A stretch of 17,959 bases of DNA from Betaproteobacteria bacterium. Lineage in GTDB: Bacteria > Pseudomonadota > Gammaproteobacteria > Burkholderiales > SG8-39. Both the position numbers and the translations under genes were made by a program. The first letter of the stretch is position 1. Every line of letters begins with the position of its first letter. The DNA is taken from assembly GCA_007280315.1 (NCBI GenBank), contig QYQC01000237.1, positions 1 through 17,959 of the forward strand, read 5' to 3'. The notes beneath the pieces were generated by a model. It was not told where the DNA came from. It searched no databases and was given only the letters and a program-made list of their open reading frames with translations. Positions 1-7,396 of the stretch are shown here, in pieces.

Positions 1-2
1 AA

Positions 3-611
3 ACACGGGTCTGCCGGATCTGCGGCCGCGGCAGCAATAGGCAGGCACTGAACGAGGCAGGCCTGCCGGTGACGGCCGGTATCAGTGACCGAGCCGACGC
101 AGCCGGCCTCGCATACGCCACCGGCCGTGGCATTGACACAGCCGTCGACCCGCACCGGGACTACGCCGCGCGCAAGGCGTTCGACGCGGAGCTGGCGCAG
201 GCGATCGACGGGTTCAACCCGGCGCTGGTGGTGCTTGCCGGTTTCATGCGCATACTCACCGAGGGTTTCGTGCTGCGCTACCAGGAGCGGATGCTCAATA
301 TTCATCCCTCGCTGCTTCCCGCTTTTCCCGGACTCGATACCCATGCACGGGCAATTGCGGCCGGCGTGAAGTTTCACGGCTGCAGCGTGCACTTTGTTAC
401 GCCGCAGCTCGACCACGGGCCCATCGTGATCCAGGCGGCAGTGCCGGTTCTGCCTGACGATGACGAGGCGAAGCTCGCCGCGCGCGTGTTGGTCGAGGAG
501 CATCGTGTCTACCCGCGGGCGGCGCGCTGGTTCCTCGACGGGAAACTGGTCATCGAAAACGGTGTGGTGCGCGTTAAGGGGGATCATCCCCAACAGTCGT
601 ACGCGCCTTGA
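3..611 (+). CDS. purN: Phosphoribosylglycinamide formyltransferase PurN (5' end cut by window edge)
   Basis: Transfers a formyl group from 10-formyl-tetrahydrofolate to GAR, the third step of de novo purine synthesis, in the cytosol. The frame is open from base 3. It shows the N-terminal glycine-rich loop (GRGSN, about 24-38), then VVLAGFMRIL, NIHPSLLP (Asn 297-299, His 303-305) and QLDHGP (Asp 411-413). These match the catalytic Asn-His-Asp triad of the family. Only a few N-terminal residues are missing. A GTG at 69 would delete the phosphate-binding loop and is not the start. The stretch between GRGSN and the ISDRADAAGLA segment is several residues shorter than in E. coli PurN, and the first 20 visible codons match the family weakly, so sequence quality at the edge is a possible issue. 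The stop overlaps the next start (TTGA). Confidence 0.93.
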   Translation, partial: TRVCRICGRGSNRQALNEAGLPVTAGISDRADAAGLAYATGRGIDTAVDPHRDYAARKAFDAELAQAIDGFNPALVVLAGFMRILTEGFVLRYQERMLNIHPSLLPAFPGLDTHARAIAAGVKFHGCSVHFVTPQLDHGPIVIQAAVPVLPDDDEAKLAARVLVEEHRVYPRAARWFLDGKLVIENGVVRVKGDHPQQSYAP

Positions 612-1309
612 TCAAGCACATTGCCTTTTTTGTCGCCTGCCTCTACGCCGGTGCCTGCGCGGCGTTGCCGCCGCATAAGCTGAGCCTGACCTACGATCTC
701 AGCTACAACGGTATCGTCGCGGCCGAGCTGACCGAGGTGCTCGAGCACGACGGCAAGGTGTTTTCGCTGACTTCCGAAGGGCGTGGCAAAGGCATAGGTG
801 CGTTGCTATATCGCGGCGCCGCAAAGCGCACCTGCCGCGGCGAGATCACCGCTGCCGGCCTGCGCCCGCTGGAATACCGCGACCAGCGCGGCGACAATCC
901 GGCCAACGTGGCGCGATTCGACTGGACCAGGAAAACCCTGACGCAGCAGCACGACGGCAAGATCGAAACCACGGCGATGGTGCCGTCGCTGCACGACCGG
1001 CTGAGTTTCGTTTACAACTTCGCCTTTCAGATCTCGCCCGATCTCAATCCGGGCCGGGACATCAAGGTGACCCTGACCGACGGCAAGGGGCTGACGCAGT
1101 TTCACTATGTGGTCGCAGGGCGCGAACTGCTGAAGACGCCGGCGGGCGAACTGGAAACGGTGCATCTGGTGAAACAGCGCGAAAGCAAGGATGATCGGGG
1201 TACGGAAATCTGGTTTGCGAGCGGCCGCAATTACCTGCCGGTACGCATTCTGACGATCGAACACGACGGCGCGCGCATTGATCAGATGTTGACGCGCATC
1301 GATGACTGA
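608..1309 (+). CDS. Exported DUF3108 domain protein
   Basis: 233 residues, starting at a TTG that overlaps the purN stop by 4 nt. No ATG lies in a better position, so translational coupling to purN is likely. The N-terminus (MIKHIAFFVACLYAGACA) is a Sec signal peptide, probably cleaved after ACA. The remainder is beta-rich and matches the DUF3108 family as I know it: an early LTYDLSYNGIVAAE strand pair, a central SFVYNFAF segment, and late TEIWFASGRNYLPVRI and MLTRIDD motifs. The biochemical role is unknown. Related proteins commonly sit next to purN or rsmB in betaproteobacteria, suggesting an envelope protein carried in a housekeeping operon. Family assignment is confident; function is not assigned. 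Confidence 0.82.
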   Translation: MIKHIAFFVACLYAGACAALPPHKLSLTYDLSYNGIVAAELTEVLEHDGKVFSLTSEGRGKGIGALLYRGAAKRTCRGEITAAGLRPLEYRDQRGDNPANVARFDWTRKTLTQQHDGKIETTAMVPSLHDRLSFVYNFAFQISPDLNPGRDIKVTLTDGKGLTQFHYVVAGRELLKTPAGELETVHLVKQRESKDDRGTEIWFASGRNYLPVRILTIEHDGARIDQMLTRIDD

Positions 1310-1337
1310 AATGCGTCGCCAGCCGTTATAGAAATTC

Positions 1338-2594
1338 ATGCCGATACCCCGTCCTTTGCTGGATCACACCGCGAAAGCGCTTGCTGCGGTGCTGGAATTC
1401 AAATATCCGGCGGACGCGGTGGTGTCGCGTTATCTACGCGCGCATCCGATCCTCGGTCAGCAAGATCGAGCCTTTGTCGCCGAGGTCGTGTTTGCCGCGC
1501 TGCGCCGCCTGCGCTTGCTTGAAACCCTCGGCGCGGGGCGCGACCCGCGCCGGCTGGTACTGGCTGCGTTGACACGACTGCGCGGCCTGAGTCTGCGCGA
1601 GCTGGAATCCGCGCTGAAGCCACCAGAGCGCGATTGGCTGGTCGAACTCAAGGCGAAAGCCGCGGACGAAACGCTGGCAGTGCGCTGCGATTTCCCCGAT
1701 TGGCTACTCGCCAGGCTGCAGCAGCAGTACGGCGAACCCGAACTGCTGGCGCTGGCGCACAGCCTGCAGCAAAGCGCGCCGCTCGACCTGCGCGTCAATC
1801 TGCTCAAAGCGGAGCGCGCGGCAGTGCTGGAGCGCCTGGCTGCCGACGGCATCGCGGCGAGTGCGACACCTTATTCGCCGCACGGTGTACGCCTCGAGGG
1901 CAAGCCGCAGATCAACCGGCATGCGCTGTTCCTGCAAGGCGCAATCGAAATCCAGGACGAGGGCAGTCAGCTCCTGTGCCAGTTGCTGGCGCCGCGCCGC
2001 GGCGAGATGGTGGCGGATTTCTGCGCCGGCGCCGGCGGCAAGACCCTGGCGCTGGGCGCGCTGATGCGCGGGAGCGGCAGGCTGTATGCGTTCGATATTT
2101 CGGAGAAGCGCCTCGCCGGCCTGAAGCCGCGCCTGGCGCGCTCGGGGCTGTCCAATGTGCATCCGCAATGGATTGCCAGTGAAAACGACGCGCGCCTGAA
2201 GCGCCTTGCGGGCAAGCTCGACCGTGTGCTGGTGGACGCGCCTTGTACCGGCCTGGGGACGCTGCGGCGCAATCCCGATCTCAAGTGGCGCCAGAGCGAA
2301 CAGTCGTTGGCCGCTTACCGGACCAAGCAGGACGTCATCCTGGCCGCTGCCGCCAAGCTGGTAAAGCCGGGCGGCCTGCTGCTCTACGCCACCTGCAGTC
2401 TGCTCGACGATGAGAACACGGGCGTGGTGGCGCAATTTCTTGCTACGCACGCGCAGTTTGAAGTGTGCCCGGCAAACGCCGCTCTGGCGCAGCAGCGCAT
2501 TGAAATCGATAGTGGAGAATACCTGCGCCTCGCGCCGCACGTTCATGGCACTGACGGTTTTTTCGCAGCCTTGCTGCGTAAGAAGAAACCATGA
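1338..2594 (+). CDS. rsmB: 16S rRNA m5C967 methyltransferase RsmB
   Basis: SAM-dependent methylation of C967 of 16S rRNA during 30S assembly. 418 residues, close to the 429 of E. coli RsmB. Residues 1-140 form the NusB-like RNA-binding domain. The Rossmann methyltransferase follows, with the SAM loop DFCAGAGGKT. Motif IV DAPCTGLGTLRRNPD holds Cys303, and motif VI LLYATCSLLDDENTG holds the nucleophile Cys353. Both cysteines of the RNA m5C family are therefore present. It starts with ATG 28 bp after the DUF3108 gene; the ribosome-binding site is weak, but an in-frame stop just upstream excludes a longer form. The stop overlaps the next start as ATGA. Confidence 0.95.
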   Translation: MPIPRPLLDHTAKALAAVLEFKYPADAVVSRYLRAHPILGQQDRAFVAEVVFAALRRLRLLETLGAGRDPRRLVLAALTRLRGLSLRELESALKPPERDWLVELKAKAADETLAVRCDFPDWLLARLQQQYGEPELLALAHSLQQSAPLDLRVNLLKAERAAVLERLAADGIAASATPYSPHGVRLEGKPQINRHALFLQGAIEIQDEGSQLLCQLLAPRRGEMVADFCAGAGGKTLALGALMRGSGRLYAFDISEKRLAGLKPRLARSGLSNVHPQWIASENDARLKRLAGKLDRVLVDAPCTGLGTLRRNPDLKWRQSEQSLAAYRTKQDVILAAAAKLVKPGGLLLYATCSLLDDENTGVVAQFLATHAQFEVCPANAALAQQRIEIDSGEYLRLAPHVHGTDGFFAALLRKKKP

Positions 2595-3193
2595 GGCGGC
2601 GGCTGCTGCCACTGGTGCTGCCGTCGTTCCTGTTGTTTGTTACCTGCGCCGCAGAATCTCAGGTGGCGGAACAGCGAAACCATGAGCATGGACTGCGGCA
2701 GACACCGCCGACAATCATGGCGCGGGGCTCGGTGCAGGTTGGATTTGCGCCCTGGGATAACGCTGAAGGCATGGTCGTCGACGCTATCCGCGGGGCGACG
2801 CAGCAGATACTGGTGCAAGCATTCAGTTTTACCAGCCGCACTTTGGCGAACGCACTGATCGCAGCCAGGAGGCGCGGCGTGGACGTACGCGTCATGGCCG
2901 ATCGCGAACAAACCTTTGGCGGTGAGGCGAGCCGCATCCCCGACCTGGCCCAGGCGGGTATTCCGGTGATCCTGGAGGTGCGCTATCAAAGCGCGCACAA
3001 CAAGGTGATGGTGATAGACGCGGGCACGGCGGAGGCCGCGGTCATCACCGGGAGTTACAATTGGACCTACGCGGCGCAATACAAGAACGCCGAGAACGTG
3101 CTGATCCTGCGCCACAACCCTGATATCGTGAAAGCCTATGCCGCCAACTGGAGAAGGCACCAAGCCGACGCCCTGCCTTATACTGAACAATGA
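2591..3193 (+). CDS. Exported phospholipase D-superfamily phosphodiesterase (Nuc-type nuclease)
   Basis: 200 residues with a hydrophobic N-terminal signal (about 5-21), so probably periplasmic or membrane-tethered. One HKD motif is visible: His136, Lys138 and Asp143, followed by GSYNWT (Ser155, Asn157) and NAEN (Glu168). A single HKD copy per chain and this length are typical of the small Nuc/endonuclease-like branch, which forms a dimer to complete one active site; lipases and cardiolipin synthases carry two copies. The expected activity is metal-independent phosphodiester hydrolysis, probably on nucleic acid, but the substrate is inferred. ATGA overlaps join it to both rsmB and the MscS gene, so it is made in step with them. 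A phospholipid substrate cannot be excluded. Confidence 0.85.
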   Translation: MRRRLLPLVLPSFLLFVTCAAESQVAEQRNHEHGLRQTPPTIMARGSVQVGFAPWDNAEGMVVDAIRGATQQILVQAFSFTSRTLANALIAARRRGVDVRVMADREQTFGGEASRIPDLAQAGIPVILEVRYQSAHNKVMVIDAGTAEAAVITGSYNWTYAAQYKNAENVLILRHNPDIVKAYAANWRRHQADALPYTEQ

Positions 3194-4473
3194 AACAGCC
3201 GTTCACTAACCTGCTGGAACGCGCCTGGATCGATTTGCACGATCCGCAGGTAGCCTGGCAGATCGCGATCCTGTTAGCCTGTTTCCTGCTCGCCTGGGCT
3301 GCCGGCCGCGTGCTGCGCCTCTCCCGTGTCGAGACCGACGGCATCTGGAAATTCGGTGTCGGAGGCTTGCGCCGCATCCTGTTTCCGGTGGTTGCACTGA
3401 TTCCGCTGACGCTGAGCATCGGCCTGCTCAAATTCTGGAGCTGGATCGAAGTCGACCTGCTGCGGCTGTTCGTGCCGCTACTGTTGTCGCTGCTGCTGGT
3501 ACGCCTGTTCTTCTATCTTCTTCGCCACGTGTTCGCCCAGGGCAGCATCGTGCGCACGTTCGAGCGGGCGATCGCAGCACTCGTCTGGGGTGGACTGGTG
3601 CTGCACGTTTCCGGCTTGCTTCCGGACGCGATCGGCCTGCTCGACGATATAACCTTCAAGCTGGGTACGCAGAAGCTCACGCTGTGGCTGGTGCTGCAGG
3701 GATTGTTCTGGGTGGTGATCACTTTGCTCGCTGCGATGTGGCTCTCGGGCACCATCGAGGCGCGGCTGATGCGCGCCGAATCGCTGCATACCAGCCTGCG
3801 CGTGGTGTTTTCGCGCCTGGCCACGGCGCTGCTGGTATTGCTCGCCGTGCTCCTGGTGCTGCCGCTGCTGGGCATCGACCTCACGGTATTGTCGTTGTTC
3901 GGCGGCGCCATCGGCGTCGGGCTGGGTTTCGGTCTGCAGAAAATCGCCAGCAATTACGTCAGCGGCTTCATCATTCTGCTCGATCGTTCGATCCGCATCG
4001 GCGACCTGATCACCGTGGACAATTTTTACGGCGAAGTAAAGAACATTACTACGCGCTATGTCGTGGTGCGTTCGCTTGACGGACGCGAAGCCATCATCCC
4101 GAACGAACTGCTGATCACGACGACGGTTCTCAACCACTCCTACTCCAATCGCCAGATCCGGCTCGCGCTCGATCTGCAGATCGCCTATCGCAGCGACCTG
4201 CAACTGGCGATGAAATTGATGGAGGAGGCGGCAAGCAGGCATCCGCGCGCCCTTGCCGACCCGCCGCCGAAGTCGGTGTTGCTGCGCTTTGCCGACAGCG
4301 GTATCGATCTCGAACTGGGGGTCTGGATCGAGGATCCGGAGAACGGCGTTCTGAGCATCCGCTCGGAACTGTTTCTGGACATCTGGCGCGCGTTTCAGGA
4401 AGCCGGCATCGAGATTCCGTTTCCGCAGAGGGAAGTGCGAATTCTCGGCGACGCGGGCAGCGCGCCCGCTTGA
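3190..4473 (+). CDS. MscS-family mechanosensitive channel
   Basis: 427 residues of the small-conductance mechanosensitive channel family, which releases solutes on hypo-osmotic shock from the inner membrane. There are about five hydrophobic helices before the pore region (near 23-43, 61-82, 88-110, 126-146 and 163-185), then the MscS core helix at 208-232. The Gly/Ala-rich pore helix follows (FGGAIGVGLGFGLQKIASNY), then the beta domain start (RSIRIGDLITVDNFYGEVKNI, TRYVVVRSLDGREAIIPN) and a cytoplasmic C-domain ending in IPFPQREV. Extra helices before the core make it longer than E. coli MscS (286 residues), placing it with the medium-size YbdG/YnaI-like proteins. It is the last gene of the coupled purN-rsmB operon. 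No intrinsic terminator is visible after its stop. Confidence 0.92.
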   Translation: MKQPFTNLLERAWIDLHDPQVAWQIAILLACFLLAWAAGRVLRLSRVETDGIWKFGVGGLRRILFPVVALIPLTLSIGLLKFWSWIEVDLLRLFVPLLLSLLLVRLFFYLLRHVFAQGSIVRTFERAIAALVWGGLVLHVSGLLPDAIGLLDDITFKLGTQKLTLWLVLQGLFWVVITLLAAMWLSGTIEARLMRAESLHTSLRVVFSRLATALLVLLAVLLVLPLLGIDLTVLSLFGGAIGVGLGFGLQKIASNYVSGFIILLDRSIRIGDLITVDNFYGEVKNITTRYVVVRSLDGREAIIPNELLITTTVLNHSYSNRQIRLALDLQIAYRSDLQLAMKLMEEAASRHPRALADPPPKSVLLRFADSGIDLELGVWIEDPENGVLSIRSELFLDIWRAFQEAGIEIPFPQREVRILGDAGSAPA

Positions 4474-4524
4474 CGCAGGGCGTCCCCGGCCGGGCAGGCG
4501 GCGTCGTGCCAGCGGTCGTTGCGG

Positions 4525-4530
4525 TATACT
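4525..4530 (+). promoter_or_regulatory. Possible -10 element for the desaturase gene
   Basis: TATACT matches the sigma70 -10 consensus at 5 of 6 positions, about 60 bp before the desaturase start. No good -35 lies 16-18 bp upstream. The octamer TTGCGGTA occurs twice around it (4519-4526 and 4535-4542), and TTGCGG at the first copy could alternatively serve as a -35 for a later -10. Weak evidence. Confidence 0.35.
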
Positions 4531-4591
4531 CGAATTGCGGTAGAAACTCCGACCGAAGTGCTGTCATAGTTGTAAATTCAGTGGAGCGTTG

Positions 4592-5767
4592 ATGCTTTTT
4601 TCCGGGGTATTCGATTTGCCTTGGTGGGGACTGGTCGTCGTGACCTTGGTTTTGACCCATGTCAGCATTGTCGCGGTCACCATCTATTTGCACCGCCACC
4701 AGGCGCACCGCGCGCTTGACCTGCACCCGTTGGCGAGCCATTTCTTCCGTCTCTGGTTGTGCCTGACTACGGGCATGGTGACCAAGGAGTGGGCGGCCGT
4801 CCACCGCAAGCACCACGCCAAGTGCGAAACCAGGGACGACCCGCACAGCCCACAGATATTGGGCATTAATCGCGTGCTCTGGGGCGGCGTGTTTCTCTAC
4901 GTTGACGAAGCCAACAACTCACAGACCCTCGAGCGCTACGGCCACGGCACACCGGACGACTGGCTGGAACGCAATATCTACAGCAACCGCGCCAAGATCG
5001 GGCTGGTGCTCATGGGCCTGATCAACGTCGGCCTGTTCGGCTTTGTGCCGGGACTATTGATCTTGGCGGTGCAGATCGCCTGGATTCCGTTCTGGGCCGC
5101 GGGCGTGATCAACGGTATCGGCCACTACTGGGGTTACCGCAACTGGGCCACTGCCGACGCCAGCACCAATATCATTCCCTGGGGCATTCTCATCGGAGGC
5201 GAGGAACTGCACAACAATCACCACGCCTTTGCGTCGTCGGCGAGGCTCTCGAATCGTTGGTACGAGCTCGACATCGGTTGGATCTATATCCGTATTCTCG
5301 AACTGCTGCGGCTGGCAGTCGTCAAGAAGGTGGCGCCCAGGCCGCGCTTCACCCAACCCAAACCAGTCGCCGATTTTGATACGCTGCAAGCGGTCATTGC
5401 CTGTCGCTATGACGTGCTGGCGAAATACGCCAAATCGCTGAAGAACGCATATGCGGAAGAATTGCGCGCTGTGCGCCGCGTTGCGCCGCAGGACGCGCAG
5501 TCGCTGCGCGGGCTGAAACGCTGGCTCAATCGCGACGAGAAACAGATGTGCAGCGACGAACGCGCCAAACTGGCCGCGGCCCTGGCCAGGAGCGAAAAGC
5601 TGTCCAAGGTATACGCCATGCGCCAGGAACTGGTGGCATTGTGGGATCGCTCCAATGCCTCGCGCGAGCAGCTGTTGAAGCAACTGCAGGATTGGTGCCG
5701 GCGCGCCGAGGCGAGCGGCATCCGTCAGCTGGAGGAATTCTCGCTCAGGCTGCGCTGTTACGCGTAG
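4592..5767 (+). CDS. Integral-membrane fatty acid desaturase (acyl-CoA delta-9 type) with C-terminal helical tail
   Basis: Introduces a double bond in acyl chains using a di-iron centre at the membrane. The three histidine boxes are present: HRHQAH (34-39), HRKHH (71-75) and HNNHH (207-211), plus His178 in NGIGHYWG, as in stearoyl-CoA-type desaturases. Hydrophobic helices lie near 10-33, 49-65, 136-158 and 160-177. I take ATG 4592 because GGAG at 4583-4586 is 5 nt upstream; a TTG at 4589 would leave only 2 nt. Residues from about 260 to 391 form a charged helical extension, absent from minimal desaturases. By eye it resembles the C-terminal helices of ISL3-type transposases (see findings). 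The last 26 codons and the stop are repeated downstream. Likely role: unsaturation of membrane lipids in response to temperature. Confidence 0.9.
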   Translation: MLFSGVFDLPWWGLVVVTLVLTHVSIVAVTIYLHRHQAHRALDLHPLASHFFRLWLCLTTGMVTKEWAAVHRKHHAKCETRDDPHSPQILGINRVLWGGVFLYVDEANNSQTLERYGHGTPDDWLERNIYSNRAKIGLVLMGLINVGLFGFVPGLLILAVQIAWIPFWAAGVINGIGHYWGYRNWATADASTNIIPWGILIGGEELHNNHHAFASSARLSNRWYELDIGWIYIRILELLRLAVVKKVAPRPRFTQPKPVADFDTLQAVIACRYDVLAKYAKSLKNAYAEELRAVRRVAPQDAQSLRGLKRWLNRDEKQMCSDERAKLAAALARSEKLSKVYAMRQELVALWDRSNASREQLLKQLQDWCRRAEASGIRQLEEFSLRLRCYA

Positions 5768-5793
5768 CGTGACGGCGCTGCTGCCAACAAAAC

Positions 5794-5815
5794 GCCCGCG
5801 CACCGCGGGCTTTTT
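5794..5815 (+). terminator. Rho-independent terminator of the desaturase gene
   Basis: A perfect 7-bp GC stem (GCCCGCG, loop CAC, CGCGGGC) is followed by TTTTT, 26 bp after the desaturase stop. It lies between the two copies of the duplicated gene end. Confidence 0.88.
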
Positions 5816-5831
5816 GTTCGCAGCCTCTAAA

Positions 5832-5912
5832 CAGGATTGGTGCCGGCGCGCCGAGGCGAGCGGAATCCGTCAGCTGGAGGAATTCTCGCTCAGGCTGCGC
5901 TGTTACGCGTAG
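5832..5912 (+). pseudogene. Duplicated 3' end of the desaturase gene (fragment)
   Basis: These 81 bp repeat 5687-5767, covering the last 26 codons and TAG of the desaturase, with a single difference (C to A in a Gly codon, silent). The copy is offset by 145 bp and is not in frame with the parent gene. It has no start of its own and lies after the terminator, so it is a remnant. Near-identity indicates a recent event or ongoing gene conversion. Confidence 0.9.
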
Positions 5913-5914
5913 TT

Positions 5915-6001
5915 GTCATTCCGAGGGCGCAGCCCGAGGAATCTGCTGTTAGCGACGAAATGGAAGAGGAAAGCAGATCCCTCGCTTGTGCTCGGGATGA
6001 C
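5915..6001. repeat. Dispersed-type inverted repeat (REP/MITE-like)
   Basis: The left arm, GTCATTCCGAG... ending in ATCTGCT (5915-5947), is mirrored by AGCAGATCCCTCG... ending in GGGATGAC (5972-6001), around a 24-bp purine-rich loop. Arms that begin GTCATTCCGAG and reach ATCTGCT are a widespread intergenic repeat type in bacteria; this is recognition from memory. It follows the duplicated desaturase tail after 2 bp. The transcript could fold into a long hairpin and affect mRNA stability. Only one copy is in the window. Confidence 0.75.
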
Positions 6002-6007
6002 CGCCAC

Positions 6008-6035
6008 AAAAAAAGGCCGCATGAGCGGCCTCTTT
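6008..6035 (-). terminator. Rho-independent terminator of rpmBG
   Basis: On the minus strand, GGCCGC, loop TCAT, GCGGCC is followed by seven T (6008-6014), 22 nt after the rpmG stop. Confidence 0.88.
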
Positions 6036-6052
6036 CAAATGGCTCGGTGCAA

Positions 6053-6208
6053 TTACTTCAGCTTGGTCTCTTTGTAGACCACATGCCGGCGCACTTTGGG
6101 ATCGAACTTGATGATTTCCATTTTGTCGGGCATGGTGCGCTTGTTCTTGGTCGTGGTGTAGAAGTGGCCGGTGCCGGCGGTCGATTCCAGTTTGATCTTG
6201 TCGCGCAT
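6053..6208 (-). CDS. rpmG: 50S ribosomal protein L33
   Basis: 51 codons: starts MRDKIKLESTAGTGHFYTT, continues TKNKRTMPDKMEIIKFDP and ends VVYKETKLK. This is the full L33 fold. It lacks the zinc-binding CxxC pairs, so it is the cysteine-free form; E. coli L33 has 55 residues and a slightly longer N-terminus. The start is fixed by the ribosome-binding site GGGGGAG, which lies within the last codons of rpmB, with only 2 nt between the rpmB stop and this ATG. It is cotranscribed with rpmB. It is short enough to be missed by length-filtered gene finding. Confidence 0.95.
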   Translation of the reverse strand: MRDKIKLESTAGTGHFYTTTKNKRTMPDKMEIIKFDPKVRRHVVYKETKLK

Positions 6209-6210
6209 GA

Positions 6211-6444
6211 TCAGATCTCCCCCTTAGCGCGCAGTTCTTTTAAAACCGCGTCTATGCCCTTCTTGTCGATGGTGCGCAGTCCGTTGGCGGAGACGCGCAG
6301 GCTGACCCAGCGGTTTTCGCTCTCCACCCAGAAGCGGCGATAGTGCAGATTGGGCAGAAAGCGGCGATTGGTCCGGTTGTTGGCGTGGGACACATTGTGT
6401 CCGGCCATGGGCTTCTTGCCGGTTACTTGGCATACGCGTGCCAT
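6211..6444 (-). CDS. rpmB: 50S ribosomal protein L28
   Basis: 77 residues, as is usual for proteobacterial L28. The characteristic start MARVCQVTGKKPMAGHNVSH is followed by NRTNRRFLPNLHYRRFWVE and VSANGLRTIDKKG. It is a component of the 50S subunit. It is first in a two-gene operon with rpmG and lies downstream of radC on the same strand, the order found in E. coli (radC-rpmB-rpmG). The 214 bp separating it from radC contain its own promoter. Confidence 0.97.
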   Translation of the reverse strand: MARVCQVTGKKPMAGHNVSHANNRTNRRFLPNLHYRRFWVESENRWVSLRVSANGLRTIDKKGIDAVLKELRAKGEI

Positions 6445-6473
6445 GGCAGTACTCCGAATTCGGAAAAGGGCGA

Positions 6474-6503
6474 ATTATACGCTACTATCCGGCGGAATTC
6501 CAA
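6474..6503 (-). promoter_or_regulatory. Sigma70-type promoter of rpmBG
   Basis: On the minus strand, a perfect TATAAT (6474-6479) lies 29 bp before the rpmB start. TTGGAA (6498-6503, 4 of 6) lies 18 bp upstream. The strong -10 fits a highly expressed ribosomal protein operon. Confidence 0.65.
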
Positions 6504-6658
6504 ACAGAAATTCTAAAGTGCAGAGCGACGCGGCGCGATCCGGGCGTGCTTCAACTGGCTGTTTCGCAAGCGATTCTGTATAGGGCGCCGACGACATTCC
6601 GATACTTTAGGATTGAAGCGGATTGCCGCGAGCTTCGTTTCCGGGCTCCTGGCCGCAA

Positions 6659-7333
6659 TCAAAGTAAACCGCGCTCTGCGAAGGAAAGCGCCGAACTTCC
6701 GGCGACGATGAAGTGGTCCAGGACTTTGATCTCCACCAGCGCCAGCGCTTGTTTCAGCGACTGCGTCAGCACCTGATCGGCATGGCTGGGCTCGGCCACG
6801 CCGGACGGATGATTGTGCGCGAAAATTACCGCGGCCGCGTTGCGTTCCAAGGCGCGTTTGACCACTTCGCGCGGATACACGCTGGTCTGGGTCAACGTAC
6901 CGCGAAACAACTCGTCACACGCGAGCACACGGTTCTGCGCGTCCAGCATCACCGCCAGAAATACCTCGTGCTCGCGCCCGGCCAGCGTGAGCCGCAGAAA
7001 GTCGCGCACCGCTGTGGGCGAGCCGAGCGCGTCACCCGAGCGCAGCGTTTCGGCAAGTGCGCGGCGTGCCATTTCCAGCACTGCTTGCAACTGGGAATAT
7101 TTGGCGTCGCCCAGACCGGGCAGGCGGCAAAGATCCACGCGTTTTGTCGCGAGCAATGCGCCCAGGCTGCCGCAGCGTACGAGCAGATCGCGCGCCAGGT
7201 CGACCGCACTTTTGCCGCGTATCCCGGTGCGCAGAAAAATCGCCAGCAATTCCGCATCGGACAAACTCGTCGGCCCCAGTTGCAGCAGCTTTTCCCTCGG
7301 GCGCTCCAGCGCCGGCCAGTCGGTGATCGCCAT
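6659..7333 (-). CDS. radC: RadC-family JAB1/MPN metalloprotease-like protein
   Basis: 224 residues. The N-terminal part contains a helix-hairpin-helix (LPGLGDAKYSQLQAVLEMAR, 71-90), and the C-terminal part is the MPN+/JAB domain. The zinc ligands His173, His175 and Asp186 are in HNHPSGVAEPSHAD, and the likely catalytic Glu123 is in REHEVFLAV. The family was long called a DNA repair protein, but its true role is unresolved; the metal site is intact here. It is divergent from coaBC across 63 bp and upstream of rpmB, the conserved proteobacterial order. A purine-rich GGGCG segment precedes the ATG. Confidence 0.94.
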   Translation of the reverse strand: MAITDWPALERPREKLLQLGPTSLSDAELLAIFLRTGIRGKSAVDLARDLLVRCGSLGALLATKRVDLCRLPGLGDAKYSQLQAVLEMARRALAETLRSGDALGSPTAVRDFLRLTLAGREHEVFLAVMLDAQNRVLACDELFRGTLTQTSVYPREVVKRALERNAAAVIFAHNHPSGVAEPSHADQVLTQSLKQALALVEIKVLDHFIVAGSSALSFAERGLL

Positions 7334-7396
7334 GTACCGCCCTTTTCAATTGGCGTAAGATTCGCTTTCCGGATTAACGCGTGGTAGCTGATTGCG

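Larger units (their letters stand above)
5687..5912 (+). repeat. 81-bp direct repeat pair flanking the terminator
   Basis: Copy 1 is 5687-5767 (inside the desaturase), and copy 2 is 5832-5912. They are separated by 64 bp containing the terminator. One mismatch in 81 bp. Confidence 0.93.

Noticed and set aside
5837..6343. 168-codon frame across the repeat, terminator and rpmG/rpmB
   Set aside because: Composed of the duplicated gene tail, an inverted repeat and antisense of two ribosomal protein genes.
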